From Gillisella vitis (GTDB lineage Bacteria; Pseudomonadota; Alphaproteobacteria; Rhizobiales; Rhizobiaceae), in assembly GCA_009744235.1 (NCBI GenBank), contig WPHV01000006.1, forward strand, positions 62,001 through 126,000: a stretch of 64,000 nucleotides of DNA, written 5' to 3'. The notes under the pieces are model-generated. The model saw only the letters and a list, made by a program, of their open reading frames with translations, ran no database searches and was not told the DNA's origin. The position numbers and the translations under genes are program-made. How positions within the stretch are numbered: position 1 is the first letter of the stretch; the number at the start of each line of letters is the position of its first letter. This document shows positions 37,066 through 46,545 of this stretch, piece after piece.

Positions 37066-38082
37066 ATGAGCCGCGAAACCCTGAAGACCATTTTTCATCC
37101 CTTTGTCACCGAAGCCGTTGCTCTGCCGGGCGAAGACGAACGCTTCCTGTTTCTCGGCGCCGAGGCCGGTTTCGTGAAACCGGAAGGTTTTGGTGCCGAA
37201 TTGACCGTGGTCCAAGGTTTCCGACCCGATTTTCGCCGCCTGGAGGCAGCCCGTCAGACGCCGGTTCCTGTTGTGGCAGGTGAGGACTATGACGGCGCGC
37301 TGGTTCTGGCTGGCAAGCACAAGGGTCTCAACGAAAACCGCGTCGCGGAAGCGCTGGCGCGTGTCCGGGCCGGTGGCGTCATCATTGTGGCCGGTGCCAA
37401 GGAAGACGGTATTCAGCCGCTGCGCAAGCAGATCGACCGCCTTGGTCTTGAGCCGCAATCCCTGCCAAAATATCACGGCATTGCCGTTTGGTTCACCGTG
37501 CCTGACGATAAGGCTGCTGCGGTGGCCGCGCTCGCTTCCAAGCCTGTCATGGTCGAGGGCCGGTTCGAAACCTTTGCCGGACAGTTTTCCCATATGCATG
37601 CCGATCCCGGCTCTGAACTGCTTGTCAGCCGGTTGCCGGAGGATTTCGATGGTAATGCCGCCGATTTCGGCGGGGGTTGGGGCTATCTGTCGGTGATGCT
37701 GGCGGAGAAGGCGCGGCGCACCAACCGTATCGACCTGTTCGAGGCCAACTACGATTCACTGGAACAGGCGAAGAAGAATCTGGCCCGCAACTGCCCTAAC
37801 CTGACGGCGCGCTTCTTCTGGCAGGATCTGGGCGCTGAGCCGCCCAAGGAAAAATACGATCTTGTTATCATGAACCCTCCCTTCCACGAAGGCCATGCGA
37901 CGGAGCCGTCGATTGGAGAGGCAATGATCAAGGCAGCGGCGGATGCTTTGCGTGGCGGCGGAGACCTGCTGATGGTGGCCAATCGCGGCCTCGCCTATGA
38001 ACCGGTCCTGGCGGCCAATTTTCGTCAGCATGGCGAGACCTGCCGCAATGCCCGCTACAAGGTGCTGTGGGCGAAGAAATAA
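37066..38082 (+). CDS. Class I SAM methyltransferase, RsmC/RlmG-like
   Basis: 338 residues. The C-terminal catalytic domain has a SAM-binding region (AADFGGGWGYLSVMLAEKAR) and the catalytic NPPFHEG motif (about residue 269), the signature of N2-guanine rRNA methyltransferases RsmC and RlmG. The N-terminal half (LFLGAEAGFVKPEGFGAELT) is the degenerate domain typical of that group. The exact target (G1207 of 16S or G1835 of 23S rRNA) cannot be told from sequence alone. No strong SD is seen. Confidence 0.85.
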   Translation: MSRETLKTIFHPFVTEAVALPGEDERFLFLGAEAGFVKPEGFGAELTVVQGFRPDFRRLEAARQTPVPVVAGEDYDGALVLAGKHKGLNENRVAEALARVRAGGVIIVAGAKEDGIQPLRKQIDRLGLEPQSLPKYHGIAVWFTVPDDKAAAVAALASKPVMVEGRFETFAGQFSHMHADPGSELLVSRLPEDFDGNAADFGGGWGYLSVMLAEKARRTNRIDLFEANYDSLEQAKKNLARNCPNLTARFFWQDLGAEPPKEKYDLVIMNPPFHEGHATEPSIGEAMIKAAADALRGGGDLLMVANRGLAYEPVLAANFRQHGETCRNARYKVLWAKK

Positions 38083-38095
38083 GCCGAACGATGAC

Positions 38096-38131
38096 AAAAA
38101 AGGCGCCGGGAGAGATCCTGGCGCCTTTTTT
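38096..38131. terminator. Bidirectional terminator between rsmC-like gene and fabI
   Basis: AGGCGCCGGGA (38101-38111) pairs with TCCTGGCGCCT (38116-38126), flanked by an A-run on the left and a T-run on the right, so it can serve both convergent genes. Confidence 0.88.
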
Positions 38132-38152
38132 ATTTGAACGTGAATTCAGTGC

Positions 38153-38959
38153 CTATTCTGCGTCATTGCTGCGCAGCACGCCCAGGGCTGGCAGTGACGT
38201 GATGTTATAGCCACCATCGACGTAATGGATTTCGCCCGTTACGCATCTGGACAGATCCGACAACAGATAGAGCGCCGACCCGCCGATGTCCTCGATGGTG
38301 GGCGTGCGGCGCAGCGGCGCATTCTTCTGGTTCCAGCTGAAAATGGCGCGGGCATCGGAAATACCTGCACCGGCCAGTGTGCGCACCGGGCCAGCCGAAA
38401 GGGCGTTGACGCGAATGCCGCGCGGGCCGTAATCGCTGGCCAGATAGCGCATGGAGGATTCCAGCGCCGCCTTGGCAACGCCCATGACGTTGTAATTCGG
38501 AATGACCCGTGTGGAGCCGCCATAGGTGAGCGTCAGCAGCGATCCGCCATCCGTCATCAGCTCTGATGCCCGCCGGGCGATTTCGGTGAAGGAGAAGCAG
38601 GAAATCACCATGGTGCGGGTGAAATTTTCCCTCGATGTGTCGGCATAGAGGCCTTTCAGCTCGTTCTTGTCGGAAAAGCCGATGGCATGAACGACAAAAT
38701 CGAGCTTGCCCCAGCGCTCTCTAAGCGCGGCAAAGGTCAAATCAACAGAGGCCAGATCCTCGACATCACAAGGCAGAACAAGATCCGAGCCGAGCTGAGC
38801 AGCCAGCGGTTTGACGCGCTTGCCAAGTGCTTCACCCTGATAGGTGAAGGCCAGCTCGGCACCGGCGGAAGCGAGAGCCTGGGAAATGCCCCAGGCAATC
38901 GAGTGATTGTTCGCAACGCCCATGATGAGCCCGCGTTTACCTTGCATGGAAGCGATCAT
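38153..38959 (-). CDS. fabI: Enoyl-ACP reductase (NADH) FabI
   Basis: 268 residues. The cofactor-binding MGVANNHSIAWGISQ replaces the classical TGxxxGxG, as is typical of FabI. The catalytic Y156 and K163 lie in YNVMGVAK (Y-x6-K), and Y146 is also present. Numbers coincide with E. coli FabI. It performs the last reduction in each fatty acid elongation cycle and is the triclosan target. Last gene of fabA-fabB-fabI, 5 nt after the fabB stop. Confidence 0.96.
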   Translation of the reverse strand: MIASMQGKRGLIMGVANNHSIAWGISQALASAGAELAFTYQGEALGKRVKPLAAQLGSDLVLPCDVEDLASVDLTFAALRERWGKLDFVVHAIGFSDKNELKGLYADTSRENFTRTMVISCFSFTEIARRASELMTDGGSLLTLTYGGSTRVIPNYNVMGVAKAALESSMRYLASDYGPRGIRVNALSAGPVRTLAGAGISDARAIFSWNQKNAPLRRTPTIEDIGGSALYLLSDLSRCVTGEIHYVDGGYNITSLPALGVLRSNDAE

Positions 38960-38964
38960 CGCTG

Positions 38965-40188
38965 TTATCCGTTATGACGCTCGAACACCAGCGTCGCATT
39001 CGTTCCACCAAAACCAAAGGAATTGGACAGGACTGTGTCGATCTTGGCATTGTCGATCCGTTTGCGCACAACAGGCACGCCTTCGAATTCTGGATCGAGT
39101 TCGGTAATATGGGCGCTTTCGCCAATAAAGCCTTCCTGCATCATCAGCAGGCCGTAGATCGATTCCTGTACGCCAGCCGCTCCCAGCGAATGGCCGGTCA
39201 GCGATTTGGTGGACTGAATCGGCGGGATCTTGTCGCCGAATACCGTGCGGATCGCGCCGATTTCCTTGCTGTCACCAACCGGGGTCGATGTGCCGTGGGT
39301 ATTGATGTAATCCACGTCGCCCTTCACCGTTGCGAGTGCCTGGCGCATGCAGCGGATAGCGCCTTCGCCAGACGGAGCGACCATGTCGTAACCGTCCGAG
39401 GTCGCGCCATAGCCGGTGAGTTCGGCATAGATCTTGGCGCCACGCGCCTTGGCATGTTCCAGTTCTTCCAGAACCAGCACGCCTGCGCCGCCAGCGATGA
39501 CGAAGCCATCGCGGTTGGTGTCATAGGCACGCGAAGCCAGAGCCGGCGTCTCGTTGTATTTGGTGGACATTGCGCCCATGGCATCGAACAGGTCCGACAT
39601 CGACCAGTCGAGATCCTCATGGCCGCCTGCGAACATGATGTCCTGCTTGCCCCATTGGATCATTTCAGCAGCATTGCCGATGCAATGGGCCGAGGTCGAG
39701 CAAGCCGACGAGATCGAGTAGTTTACGCCGTGGATCTTGAACCAGGTGGCAAGCGTCGCCGATGCCGTTGATGACATGGCCTTTGGCACGGCGAACGGTC
39801 CGATGCGCTTCGGGCTTTTGTTCTGGCGAGTAATATCGGCAGCCTCGACGATCTGCCGAGTCGAAGGACCGCCTGAGCCCATGATGATGCCGGTGCGCTC
39901 GTTGGCGGAATAATCCTTTTCCTCCAGGCCCGAATCGGCAATCGCCTGCTTCATCGCCACATGGTTCCAGGCGCCGCCCTGTGACAGGAAGCGCATGGCG
40001 CGCCGGTCGACAAGGTCGGTCGTGTCCAGCGAAGGCTGACCCCAGACCTGGCATTTGAAGCCATGCTCGGCAAAATCGGGAGAAAAGGAAATGCCGGACC
40101 TGGCGTCGCGGAGAGATGCCGTGACTTCCTCGGCATTATTGCCGATGGAGGACACAATGCCCAGACCCGTAACTACTACCCGTCTCAT
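38965..40188 (-). CDS. fabB: 3-oxoacyl-ACP synthase I FabB
   Basis: 407 residues starting [20 protein letters not shown]. The catalytic triad C163 ([12 protein letters not shown]), H298 ([11 protein letters not shown]) and H333 ([11 protein letters not shown]) sits at the same positions as in E. coli FabB. Together with FabA it commits the pathway to unsaturated fatty acids. An upstream in-frame start at 40287 would overlap fabA and is rejected; the ATG at 40188 lies 34 nt after fabA. Confidence 0.96.
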   Translation of the reverse strand: MRRVVVTGLGIVSSIGNNAEEVTASLRDARSGISFSPDFAEHGFKCQVWGQPSLDTTDLVDRRAMRFLSQGGAWNHVAMKQAIADSGLEEKDYSANERTGIIMGSGGPSTRQIVEAADITRQNKSPKRIGPFAVPKAMSSTASATLATWFKIHGVNYSISSACSTSAHCIGNAAEMIQWGKQDIMFAGGHEDLDWSMSDLFDAMGAMSTKYNETPALASRAYDTNRDGFVIAGGAGVLVLEELEHAKARGAKIYAELTGYGATSDGYDMVAPSGEGAIRCMRQALATVKGDVDYINTHGTSTPVGDSKEIGAIRTVFGDKIPPIQSTKSLTGHSLGAAGVQESIYGLLMMQEGFIGESAHITELDPEFEGVPVVRKRIDNAKIDTVLSNSFGFGGTNATLVFERHNG

Positions 40189-40222
40189 GTAATCGACCTT
40201 TTGCTTGGTGGGGGTGATGCGC

Positions 40223-40738
40223 TCAGTCGGCCTTTTCCTTGAAAAGCCCGACACGCAGATCGGTTGCCTTGTAAATGACCTCGCCATCGGCCTTCATCCA
40301 GCCGTCGGCAATGCCCAGCACCAGACGTCCGCGCATGACGCGCTTGAAGTCGATGCCATATTCCACGAGCTTGGTGGATGGCGTAACCATGCCGGTGAAT
40401 TTCACTTCGCCTGTCGAGATCGCCCGGCCCTTGCCGGGTTCGCCCAGCCAGCCGAGGTAAAAGCCGGTCAATTGCCACATGGCATCCAGACCAAGGCATC
40501 CCGGCATCACCGGGTCACCCTGGAAATGGCAGGGGAAGAACCAGAGATCGGGAGTGATGTCGAATTCGGCGCGGATATAGCCCTTGTCATGCGGGCCGCC
40601 GGTTTCCGAAATATCGGTGATGCGATTGAACATCAGCATGGGCGGCAGCGGCAATTGCGCATTGCCCTGGCCGAACAGTTCACCCCGACCGCAGGCGAGA
40701 ATCTCGTCGTAATTATAGCTTGTTTGTTTTTCGTTCAT
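40223..40738 (-). CDS. fabA: 3-hydroxydecanoyl-ACP dehydratase/isomerase FabA
   Basis: 171 residues. H71 in [20 protein letters not shown] and D85 in the same motif are the catalytic pair. [15 protein letters not shown] is a further FabA landmark. It dehydrates the C10 intermediate and isomerises trans-2 to cis-3, creating the double bond. First gene of the fabA-fabB-fabI operon; divergent from irr. Confidence 0.97.
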   Translation of the reverse strand: MNEKQTSYNYDEILACGRGELFGQGNAQLPLPPMLMFNRITDISETGGPHDKGYIRAEFDITPDLWFFPCHFQGDPVMPGCLGLDAMWQLTGFYLGWLGEPGKGRAISTGEVKFTGMVTPSTKLVEYGIDFKRVMRGRLVLGIADGWMKADGEVIYKATDLRVGLFKEKAD

Positions 40739-41045
40739 CGGTCTTTCAATTCCCCCCTTCAGGCGTTCCGCTTAGGAGACTTAAAGCAAGATGGCGACGA
40801 ATTGAAGCCGATGCCAATTCATTCCAACGCTTTACGTTGTGTCGTATGGCCTCTATCCTGGCCGCTTTCCGCCGACCGAATACAGGAAGCGTCCATACTC
40901 CACCAGTGCTAAAATCGGTCAACTGCCTCAATATAAGGGCTTTCACTGGATTTACCCGCCGTCAAACTATTGAAAGCAGGCCCGTCAGCAGGTATATCAG
41001 TACGATGATAGTGAGATTTCAAGGGACAATGCGGAGATCGCCGGT
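40739..41045. other. Divergent fabA-irr intergenic region
   Basis: 307 bp that should carry the promoters of fabA (minus) and irr (plus). No clear ICE-like palindrome is seen here by eye, and no gene. Confidence 0.6.
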
Positions 41046-41462
41046 ATGATGGCGCAAGCCTCTAGGGACGTGGAAGCAAAACTGCGTCGGTCGGGTCTGC
41101 GGCCGACACGGCAGAGGGTTGCCTTGGCTTCGCTATTGTTTGCCAAGGGCGATCGCCATCTGACCGTCGAGGAACTGCACGAAGAAGCGGTCGCCGCCGA
41201 CGTGCCCGTTTCTCTGGCCACGGTCTACAACACACTTCATCAGTTTACCGAGGCCGGCATGATCCGGGTTCTGGCGGTTGAGAGCAACAAGACCTATTTC
41301 GATACCAACGTGTCGGATCACCACCACTTTTTTGTGGAGGGCCGCAACGAGGTTCTGGATATTCCGGTCAGCAATATTGAAATCGGCAACCTGCCTGCGC
41401 CGCCAGAAGGCATGGAAATTTCTCATGTCGACGTGGTGATCCGGTTGCGTCCCAAGGCCTGA
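41046..41462 (+). CDS. irr: Iron response regulator Irr (Fur family)
   Basis: 138 residues, Fur fold with an N-terminal winged helix (LRPTRQRVALASLLF, SLATVYNTLHQF) and the Irr/Fur metal-and-heme region VSDHHHFFVEGRNEV with the three histidines at 92-94. The Cys-Pro heme regulatory motif of Bradyrhizobium Irr is absent from the N-terminus, as in other Rhizobiaceae. Irr accumulates under low iron and represses iron storage, heme and Fe-S genes through ICE operators. A plausible target in this window is mbfA. Its position beside fabA is the conserved Rhizobiales arrangement. Confidence 0.93.
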   Translation: MMAQASRDVEAKLRRSGLRPTRQRVALASLLFAKGDRHLTVEELHEEAVAADVPVSLATVYNTLHQFTEAGMIRVLAVESNKTYFDTNVSDHHHFFVEGRNEVLDIPVSNIEIGNLPAPPEGMEISHVDVVIRLRPKA

Positions 41463-41526
41463 TCTCTTGGCGGCCCGATCTCCAAGCCTGTCGTGATGAC
41501 CATGATCGGCTCAGACCATATCCGGT

Positions 41527-42162
41527 TCACATCACGTCATCAGGATGGCGCCCGGCCTGGTGCCCATATCTTGGAAATGTCCAGCCAAAATACAATGCGC
41601 CGCCGCGCACCATAAAGGCTGCCAGCACCCCACCTGCGGACGCCCAGTATAAGGGCGCGGCCAGCATGAAAGCTCCGGTAAACACACAGGCACCGATCAA
41701 GGCTGCGGTGATGTAAATTTCCGGACGCAGCAGCACCGAAGGCTCATTGGCCAGCAGATCGCGCAACACGCCGCCCAGGGTGGCCGTCATCATGCCCGTG
41801 ACGATGGCGATGGTGGGTGAGCCGGTCGCTGCCATTCCCTTGGCCGCTCCCATCACGCAATAGGCGGAAAGCCCGATAGCATCGAGCCAGATCAGCAGCT
41901 TGTAGCGCGATTCCACCAGATGCGCGGTGAAGAACACCAGCACGCCGACAGCGCAGCAGATCAGGATATAGCTCGGGTTGACCACCCAGAACACCGGCAG
42001 GCGCCCAAGAATGATATCGCGCACCGTGCCGCCGCCTGTACCGGTGACCGTGGCAAAAAACAGGAAGCCGATCAGATCCAGCTGTTTGCGCGAGGCGGCC
42101 AAAGCTCCGGTGGCGGCAAATAGCGCAACACCTGCATAATCCAGATAAAGAAGAAGCGACAT
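41527..42162 (-). CDS. Trimeric intracellular cation channel family protein (UPF0126/TRIC)
   Basis: 211 residues with about seven hydrophobic segments in two homologous halves: YAGVALFAATGALAASRKQL and GTGGGTVRDIILGRLPVFWV in the first, AYCVMGAAKGMAATG and TATLGGVLRDLLANEPSVLL in the second. The GGGxxRD motif in each half is characteristic of the TRIC/YicG family. These proteins form cation (K+) channels. The gene stands alone, convergent with irr. Confidence 0.9.
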   Translation of the reverse strand: MSLLLYLDYAGVALFAATGALAASRKQLDLIGFLFFATVTGTGGGTVRDIILGRLPVFWVVNPSYILICCAVGVLVFFTAHLVESRYKLLIWLDAIGLSAYCVMGAAKGMAATGSPTIAIVTGMMTATLGGVLRDLLANEPSVLLRPEIYITAALIGACVFTGAFMLAAPLYWASAGGVLAAFMVRGGALYFGWTFPRYGHQAGRHPDDVM

Positions 42163-42464
42163 AGTGGCCCTGACGTTGCGATGATCTGCCGATAAATGGA
42201 CGCGAAATGTGCGGCGCTGGGGTGGATTCGCACTGTTTTACACTATCACGCCTTACCCAAGGCATAAGGATTCCCGGTTTCAATAAGCGCGCGCTCTTGC
42301 CTTTGCCAACCAAACGCTGCCAGTCGGGCCGTCGCAAACCGGATTGATGGCAAGGGCGGCACAAGCTGGTTACGCTATCGGGATCTTTGGCACTGCGGAT
42401 GGTCCGCAATGCGCTAGATTTTCGTTCTCGCCATAGGGCCGCAATCCTATCGAAGGTTCATGCC
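42163..42464. other. Divergent intergenic region, TRIC gene and secreted protein
   Basis: 302 bp without a convincing gene. A minor dyad TGCGGA / TCCGCA (42394-42408) lies near the right end. Promoters of both neighbours are expected here. Confidence 0.5.
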
Positions 42465-42935
42465 GTGAAATTGCTTTTTCGCCTGCTCCTGTGCCTGTTG
42501 TTGCCCCTGTCCGCCTCGGTTGCCCTGGCGCAACAGCAATTGGTGAGTGACCCGGAAATCTACGAGAAGGATCATTTCCGTAAGGTCTGCAAGACAGCTG
42601 AGTTCGATGACAACTACGTCACCCGGTTGGATATCAACAATGATGGCATTGTCGATGCGGTCGTCAACGAAGGCGCGCTGACCTGTGATGGCAAGCGCGG
42701 TCCCGACTGCGATTCCGAAGGCTGCCCCTATAATTTCTATGTCCAGGTCAAGGAAGGCGGCTATCTGATGATCGCCAGCGCCAAGATCTTTGGCTATGAC
42801 TTCATCCAGCGTTACGGCAACAAGGTTTTCGTGCTGAAAATGCCGCCGCATTTCTGCGACCGCACCGATGGTCCGCAATGTGAAATGACTGTGCGGGTGC
42901 GCGGCGTGATGTTCGTGACGATCGTCAAGAAATAG
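42465..42935 (+). CDS. Small secreted protein, unknown function
   Basis: 156 residues from a GTG start at 42465 (KLLFRLLLCLLLPLSASVAL is a signal peptide, cleavage near ALAQ-Q), preceded by GAAGGTTCATGCC. The mature protein has six cysteines (KVCKTAEF, LTCDGKRGPDC, EGCPY, HFCDRTDGPQC), suggesting disulfides. DINNDGIVDAVVNEG resembles a single EF-hand-like or repeat-type Ca-binding loop. No named family was recognised. An open frame upstream to 42387 lacks SD and signal, so the internal start is preferred. Confidence 0.75.
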   Translation: MKLLFRLLLCLLLPLSASVALAQQQLVSDPEIYEKDHFRKVCKTAEFDDNYVTRLDINNDGIVDAVVNEGALTCDGKRGPDCDSEGCPYNFYVQVKEGGYLMIASAKIFGYDFIQRYGNKVFVLKMPPHFCDRTDGPQCEMTVRVRGVMFVTIVKK

Positions 42936-42944
42936 TCTGAAACA

Positions 42945-42986
42945 GCGACAGCATGGTGCATTCAGAAGGGTGCATCATGCTGTCGC
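42945..42986. terminator. Bidirectional hairpin between convergent genes
   Basis: GCGACAGCATG (42945-42955) and CATGCTGTCGC (42976-42986) form a perfect stem with an inner TGCA/TGCA pairing, between the secreted protein gene and the MHS transporter. Confidence 0.7.
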
Positions 42987-43016
42987 AACGTGTGTTTGAA
43001 CGCGAGTGCGTTTGGG

Positions 43017-44396
43017 CTACGCCTTTGCCATGGATTGCGCACGCATACGATTATACTCGTCCTTGGTGATTGGCTTTGCCGTTTTGTTGCCCAGCTCATC
43101 GATACTGATTCGGTAGGTTTCCCGGGCAGAGAGTGCGGCCAGTGCTGAAATCACGGTAACGGCGAGCGTCCAGCAGCCGATGACAACAGGGATATTCAGC
43201 GATCCGGGCGGTGCAACGGCGGTGAACAGGGCCGGGAACAAGGCCGTGATTGCGGTGCCCACATTCTGCGCGATGGCCATTGAGGAGACGCGGATGCGAC
43301 TCTGAAACAATTCCGGATAGAATGACGGGAAGACGGCGTTATATCCCTGATAGATCACGCCCCACATCAACAGCGACATGACGATGGCCATCGGGACATT
43401 GTGAATGCTGATCGCATAGAGATAGCCAAACGACAAAGCGCCAGACAGCAACGCGCCGATGATGATCGGTGGTCTGCGGCCAATACGGTCGGAAAGGCCG
43501 CCGATAAAGGGAATGACCAGAACGGCAACAATATTGCCGAGAACCGGAATCCACAGGTAGACGTCCTTGCTGAAGCCGACACCGTAAGCTGGCTGCACGG
43601 CATAGGCCGCGCCGAACACTGTTGTCACCGTTGGAATGACGTTCATAAGCGACATGCACATGACGCGGATGATATCGGCCCAGCCATGGCGGAAAGCCTC
43701 GACAATGGGCGCTTTCGGGACCGCACCGCTTTCGCTGGCGTTGATGAAGGTCGGTGTCTCCTCAACCAGACGGCGGATGACAAAGCCGACGATTACCACG
43801 AAGATCGACAGGAGGAAGGGAATACGCCAGCCCCAGCTGTTGAACGCTGCGGGTTCCATGTAGTGGGCGAGCGGCAGAAACACGGCGGCAGCCAGAATCT
43901 GTCCCGCCTGGACGCCCTGAAGTGCGAAGGATGCGAAAAAGCCCCGTCGGCCGGTTGGTGCATGTTCCAGAATCATTGACGATGCACCCGAAATTTCACC
44001 GGCGACAGCAAAGCCCTGGATCAGGCGAAGCACGACCAGAAAAATCGGAGCCCAGATGCCGATTTGCTCATAGGTGGGCAACAGGCCGACCATCAGTGTC
44101 GAAAAGCCCATGAGAAACAGGCAGGTCAGCATCATTTTTTTACGTCCGTAAACGTCGCCCATGTGACCCAGAACGAAGGCACCGATTGGGCGGCTGACAT
44201 AGCCCACGCCATAGGTCGTCAGTGATGCGACGATTGCGGTTGTCGGATCTGCGGATGGAAAAAACAGCTGAGGAAAAACCAGCGCTGCGGCGGTGGCGTA
44301 AATGAAGAAATCATAATATTCCAGCGCGGAGCCAATCCAGCCGCTGGCAGTGGCGACACGAGATTGTCTCTGCGCTTTTTCACGATCTAAGGACAT
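43017..44396 (-). CDS. MFS metabolite:H+ symporter (MHS family, ShiA/KgtP-like)
   Basis: 459 residues with 12 membrane helices: SGWIGSALEYYDFFIYATAA starts helix 1 and is characteristic of MHS transporters. GHMGDVYGRKKMMLTCLFLM is the MFS loop motif. The family moves carboxylates, betaines, shikimate or alpha-ketoglutarate with protons; this substrate is unknown. GGGAGGGAACAGAT precedes the ATG. It stands alone. Confidence 0.9.
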   Translation of the reverse strand: MSLDREKAQRQSRVATASGWIGSALEYYDFFIYATAAALVFPQLFFPSADPTTAIVASLTTYGVGYVSRPIGAFVLGHMGDVYGRKKMMLTCLFLMGFSTLMVGLLPTYEQIGIWAPIFLVVLRLIQGFAVAGEISGASSMILEHAPTGRRGFFASFALQGVQAGQILAAAVFLPLAHYMEPAAFNSWGWRIPFLLSIFVVIVGFVIRRLVEETPTFINASESGAVPKAPIVEAFRHGWADIIRVMCMSLMNVIPTVTTVFGAAYAVQPAYGVGFSKDVYLWIPVLGNIVAVLVIPFIGGLSDRIGRRPPIIIGALLSGALSFGYLYAISIHNVPMAIVMSLLMWGVIYQGYNAVFPSFYPELFQSRIRVSSMAIAQNVGTAITALFPALFTAVAPPGSLNIPVVIGCWTLAVTVISALAALSARETYRISIDELGNKTAKPITKDEYNRMRAQSMAKA

Positions 44397-44838
44397 ATCT
44401 GTTCCCTCCCAACAAGCATTTCATCAGTGGGATGAGGAAAAAGCCAAATTGCCAACCCTCCGTTGACAATTCAATAAACGCAATTTTACCCACCAATGAT
44501 AGTAGATTAATTTATTACAACCAAAATCCAGTCCGACCATAATAAGGTCAAGACGGATGTACAACCCAAAAGCACCAATATCCTTCAGGCCAATGATGGA
44601 GCATCAGGCCGAATGCGTAATCGCGCGGGGCCTGGTTGCAATTGACTTTGAGTGGGTAACCGGGACGCTCGGATTATTGCTTGTGCCGCATCCCCGTTGG
44701 CAGAATAGGCAACTGTTAACAAGCGCTCTGATGGAGAAAACGCCAATTTTCAGAAAAATCGATTCGCTGATTGCTCAGCGCCAGAAGTATCTCATGGAAC
44801 AGATCGCAGATTATTCAAATCTATACACAAAGAAGATT
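44397..44838. other. Intergenic region between MHS transporter and tRNA-Ala
   Basis: 442 bp, moderately AT-rich. A 97-codon open frame (44557-44850) runs into the tRNA gene without an SD or recognisable domain; it is not called as a gene. Confidence 0.5.
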
Positions 44839-44914
<76 letters not shown>

Positions 44915-45021
44915 ATAAGGGTCCGACATTTGCCGGGTCCGGGAACCGTGTGAAGCAGTGCTTCGTTCGGTGTGGCGGCTTCATACGTGCTGCTTTTGCA
45001 CATGACAAGCCAAAAAATGCA

Positions 45022-45050
45022 CCCCCGGATGTTTTTTTGTCATCCGGGGG
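45022..45050 (-). terminator. Rho-independent terminator of FYDLN-acid gene
   Basis: CCCCCGGATG (45022-45031) and CATCCGGGGG (45041-45050) form a 10-bp stem; on the minus strand it is followed by a T-run (TGCATTTTTTGG). Confidence 0.85.
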
Positions 45051-45065
45051 CGGAGACCTGTTGAA

Positions 45066-45452
45066 TCAGACTTCGTCGTCGTCGCCGGTCACGCCGATAA
45101 TGCCGGACATGTCGTCGTCTTCGTCGTCTTCGTCGGCTTCCAGGAAGGTGTCGTCATCGTCGTCGCCGATTTCGACATCGTCATCGCCGATATCAGGAAT
45201 GTCGTCGCCACCGGCTGCATCGTCCGCGTCTTCCAGCGAAACCAGCTCGACATCGGTGTTCTCGGTATCGACTTCCGCGACCTCTTCCTCTTCAGCCTTT
45301 TCCATGATGGCGGCTACCGAGGTCTCTTCAAAGTAAGAGAGCGGCCAGGATTTCTTCGTATAGGGGGATACGACCGGATCATTGTTCAGATCGTAGAATT
45401 TCTTGCCGGTGTCGGGGCAAGTGCGTTTGGTTCCAAGTTCTGCCTTCGCCAC
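45066..45452 (-). CDS. TIGR02300 family (FYDLN acid) protein
   Basis: 128 residues from a GTG at 45452 (AKAELGTKRTCPDTGKKFYD), spaced 8 nt from GAGG; a TTG two codons upstream is too close to the SD. CPDTGKKFYDLN and DPVVSPYTKKSWP define the family. The C-terminal half is extremely acidic (DDAAGGDDIPDIGDDDVEIG and following Asp/Glu runs). Function is unknown; it is common in alphaproteobacteria next to aroA/cmk/rpsA. Confidence 0.92.
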   Translation of the reverse strand: MAKAELGTKRTCPDTGKKFYDLNNDPVVSPYTKKSWPLSYFEETSVAAIMEKAEEEEVAEVDTENTDVELVSLEDADDAAGGDDIPDIGDDDVEIGDDDDDTFLEADEDDEDDDMSGIIGVTGDDDEV

Positions 45453-45723
45453 TGTCAAAGCCTCATGAAATCGTTGGAAAAGAGGGCATGCGCCAAGGAC
45501 CCGGACCCGAAGGCCGGTCCAACTGTCGTCGGTCCCTTAATCGTTGTGCTGGCTTCTGTCAAAGGCAAACTGGCTGGTTGATCCGCAGGCTCGCCGCTTT
45601 CGCGCCAGCCAGAGACAGGCAAGAGACAGGAATGGAGGGCGATGAAGCGGGGATGACCTTGGACCTCGGGTGTGCTACGGGGCCGTGCAACATGAGGTAT
45701 GCAGACAGGAAGAGGATGGCTGT

Positions 45724-46377
45724 TTGACTGAGGTGACGGGAAACACGTTTGTAATCGCCATCGATGGTCCTGCGGCTGCCGGCAAGGGAACGCTGTCACG
45801 CCGCATCGCCGACAGTTACGGCTTTCATCATCTGGACACCGGCCTGACCTACCGCGCTACGGCAAAGGCGCTTCTGGAAAAAAGCCTGCCGCTCGATAAT
45901 GAGGCCGTGGCCGAGCAGGTGGCGCTGGGGCTCGATCTGGCTGGTCTCGACCGCGAGGTTCTGTCCAAGCACGATATCGGCGAGGCGGCCTCTAAGATCG
46001 CCGTCATGCCAGCCGTGCGCCGCGCCCTGGTCGAGGCGCAGCGGCGGTTTTCGCTGAAATCCCCTGGTGCGGTGCTGGACGGGCGCGATATCGGCACCGT
46101 TGTCTGCCCGGATGCGGCGGTCAAGCTCTATGTCACGGCCTCTCCGCAAGTGCGCGCCCGGCGCCGCTATGACGAGATTGTCGCCCATGGCGGTGTGGCC
46201 GATTATCCGGCGGTTTTTGAGGATGTGAAGCGGCGCGACGAGCGCGACATGGGCCGCGCCGACAGCCCGTTGAAACCTGCTGAAGACGCGCACTTGCTAG
46301 ATACGTCCGAAATGAGTATAGAGGCGGCGTTTCAAGCTGCGCGTTCCTTGATCGATGCGGCATTGAAAAAAAATTAG
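45724..46377 (+). CDS. cmk: Cytidylate kinase
   Basis: 217 residues with a TTG start at 45724 ([20 protein letters not shown]) preceded by GGAAGAGGATGGCTG. The P-loop [11 protein letters not shown], the CMP-binding [11 protein letters not shown] and the [14 protein letters not shown] region are all present. It phosphorylates CMP and dCMP. Followed 168 nt later by rpsA, the usual partner gene. A GTG at 45733 is an alternative start without an SD. Confidence 0.93.
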   Translation: MTEVTGNTFVIAIDGPAAAGKGTLSRRIADSYGFHHLDTGLTYRATAKALLEKSLPLDNEAVAEQVALGLDLAGLDREVLSKHDIGEAASKIAVMPAVRRALVEAQRRFSLKSPGAVLDGRDIGTVVCPDAAVKLYVTASPQVRARRRYDEIVAHGGVADYPAVFEDVKRRDERDMGRADSPLKPAEDAHLLDTSEMSIEAAFQAARSLIDAALKKN

Positions 46378-46545
46378 CATGCATTCAGCAGACAGCACCG
46401 ACGACCGGTTTTGTCTGGACCAGCCGAAACCAGCGTCCTTGCGCCGGGTTGTCCTTTTATGAAGGGCGGACGCGGGATCGGCCGTTATCAACACCAACCC
46501 ACCGGCGCACTGCGCATTCCCAAGGGGATGCGATTAGGAGATTTC

